Source: Flaccisagitta enflata
Taxonomy: Eukaryota > Chaetognatha > Sagittoidea > Aphragmophora
Assembly: GCA_965153355.1 (NCBI GenBank)
Contig: OZ231126.1
Location: 75,950,001-76,014,000, forward strand
Direction of reading: 5' to 3'
DNA length: 64,000 bases
Shown: piece after piece, positions 55,091-64,000 of the stretch
Layout: every line of letters begins with the position of its first letter
How positions within the stretch are numbered: position 1 is the first letter of the stretch
The notes under the pieces: model-generated
Database searches by the model: none
Seen by the model: the letters and a program-made list of their open reading frames with translations, nothing else
What the model was told of the DNA's origin: nothing
Position numbers and translations under genes: made by a program

Positions 55091-56194
55091 AAAATGATTT
55101 AGAGACAAATAGAAAACTGAAACAAATAACCATTTTTTGCTTGTCTCTAAACTCAAATTTTCTTTTTGTCTCTGATATGTATCTCTGTTACTCTTCTGTC
55201 TGTCTCTAAACTGAATTTTTTTTTGTCTCAGTATGTAAATAAGTATCGCTGTTCCTATACAGTTACACCCAGCTACACTAGACCCAGAGTAAGGAAATCT
55301 ATGTATAATAGACATAGAATCTTAGTCTTTTCATATCATTTCTTTTAAATTCTTGTATTGGCAATAACAGAAATCCGCTTTCATCAGATAAAATTTGGTG
55401 GTCCCTTGACAACCATTATTGCGGGGTTCAACTGTACTTACATTTTCTGTTCTTCTCCCCGACAGCTGATAGCTGTCTAAGCTGTTAGACTCGACCCATT
55501 GATATAGTATACCAGCTAAGAGACACATCGAAAATCTAGGATCAGAGACTAACAGAAAACGACCTTCCATCATTAAAAAATAAAGAGACGCCAGAAAAAT
55601 GTTCATGAGACTAACAGAAAATGTTCTTCTACTGACTGGGTGATTTTCTGATCGCTCACGGACTTAGCATTTTCAGGGGCTCGGCTCGTTGGAAGGTTTT
55701 CTGATCGCTCAGCGCGAGATCGGCGTTTTAGATTTTACCCTCGAAATTCTTGTTGTAAACAGATACTTATGGCAGCACTGTTAAAAAATAGAGAAATGAG
55801 GCCAATGTCGTCCTCAATACCTTCTCATTCAGACATTTCATTTGTCACTCAGGCAGCAATAAATGCGCATTTCTTTAATTAGTGACCGCGTGACCCCTTT
55901 TGTTTCCTTTGGTTTAAGTTTGACTTCTAGTTATTTTACATAAGCGCCTTTTCAAATGATTTGTCTAGTACGGTTCCAATTTGAACAAAAGTTCCATTCC
56001 TAGCCAAATTCTCCCAAATTTTTTGGTACTAACGACACCGATGAACTTCACAAAAAGTTACAGCAACAGAACAAATAAAAGTCCAATTCAAAAGGCAAAT
56101 AATCTTTTTTTCTTTTCATAAAGGAATGGATGAAAATTCTGCTGTGCGGAATCGGCGAACTCTTCGGTGAAACTGCGTCCCGAGAAGTTTGGAC

Positions 56195-63691
<7,497 letters not shown>

Positions 63692-63734
63692 CTGAAGAAT
63701 TAAAATGATTTACCTCAACGAAGGAACAACTTTT

Positions 63735-64000
63735 TAGTCGCGTGGTACGCGACTCTACACCCCGCTTTGTCGGTTGGTCGATCGGTCGCTCGGTTGGTCG
63801 GTTGGTCGGTTGGTCGGTTGGTTGGTCGTTTGGTCCACTTTTTACTTTTTCGGCGTTTTAAGCTTTTTGGGCTCACAGCTCCTTCCCAAATGCCATTATA
63901 AGTCATTATAAGTCATTTTAGTCATTTTAAGTCATTTTAAGTCATTCCAAGTCATTGTAAGTCATTAAAGGATAGTTGTGAGGGGTCCGGATTAAGCACC
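63735..64000 (-). mobile_element. CAAGGCC/CGCGACTA-family element, runs off the window
   Basis: TAGTCGCGTGGTACGCGACT, (TCGGTTGG)n, then (AAGTCATTTT)n. The last 30 bases (GGATAGTTGTGAGGGGTCCG) also occur at 33196, so another repeat begins or is nested there. Confidence 0.8.

Larger units (their letters stand above)
44560..55620. repeat. Tandem satellite array with GAGACAAACAGAAAA motifs
   Basis: A landmark (CTATCCCAAGAGGATCTC) recurs at 45757, 46716, 47671, 49863, 51523 and 52969. Spacings are 959, 955, 2192, 1660 and 1446; after removing the two inserted elements (736 and 210 bp) the last three become about 1456, 1450 and 1446. So a 957-bp unit and a longer 1446-bp unit with about 490 extra bases alternate in blocks. 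Within units GAGACAAACAGAAAA and its reverse complement TTTTCTGTTTGTCTC occur every 50-150 bases. The edges (44560-45700, 53450-55620) are diverged and partial. No coding potential: the 63-codon frame in three units is stopped in the others. Confidence 0.85.

Noticed and set aside
44560-55620. CRISPR-like regularly spaced motif
   Set aside because: Eukaryotic DNA, motif in both orientations, spacers repeated between units, no cas genes.

Overview
This is a nuclear window from an animal. It has spliceosomal introns with GT..AG ends, genes split over kilobases, a TATA-box promoter, very long dinucleotide and tetranucleotide microsatellites, and many small fold-back DNA transposons. The gene set (animal-type thymidine phosphorylase, a cholinesterase-family protein and a GFP-fold protein) fits a non-vertebrate metazoan. 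GFP-like proteins are known from cnidarians, ctenophores, copepods and cephalochordates. I cannot name the lineage from the sequence alone.

Three genes can be read exon by exon, all on the minus strand. (1) 2325-15696: a complete 11-exon thymidine phosphorylase (TYMP), 461 aa. (2) 21788-29903: a complete 3-exon secreted carboxylesterase/cholinesterase-like protein, 642 aa, whose nucleophile serine is replaced by cysteine; a TATA box lies near 30133. (3) 56195-63691: the 3' part (12 exons, 577 aa visible) of a gene encoding tandem GFP-like beta-barrels. It holds the tail of one barrel, a whole barrel with an H-Y-G chromophore triad, and a whole barrel with Q-A-G at the chromophore position. 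Its 5' end lies beyond base 64000. I see no functional link between the three genes.

Everything else is repeat. 1-2324 and the TYMP introns hold TA-flanked fold-back elements (575-1162, 3873-4443, 11081-11593, 14064-15532), microsatellites and 10-12 bp minisatellites. 15697-21787 is a gene-free stretch with a large GT/CA/pyrimidine block. 30160-56190 is about 26 kb without any gene I can support: fold-back elements, an inverted pair of 614-bp elements (35642-37665), a 209-bp CA tract, and from about 44.5 to 55.6 kb a tandem satellite with units of about 957 and 1446 bp, rich in copies of a GAGACAAACAGAAAA motif on both strands. Two interspersed element families recur throughout: one starting CAAGGCC and ending in a CGCGACTA palindrome, often with (CGAC)n-like cores, and one with GCGGCCCC/GGTACCGCTGACC ends. 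Some copies sit inside satellite units whose uninterrupted sisters give the empty site.

All alignments were made by eye; no database search was run.
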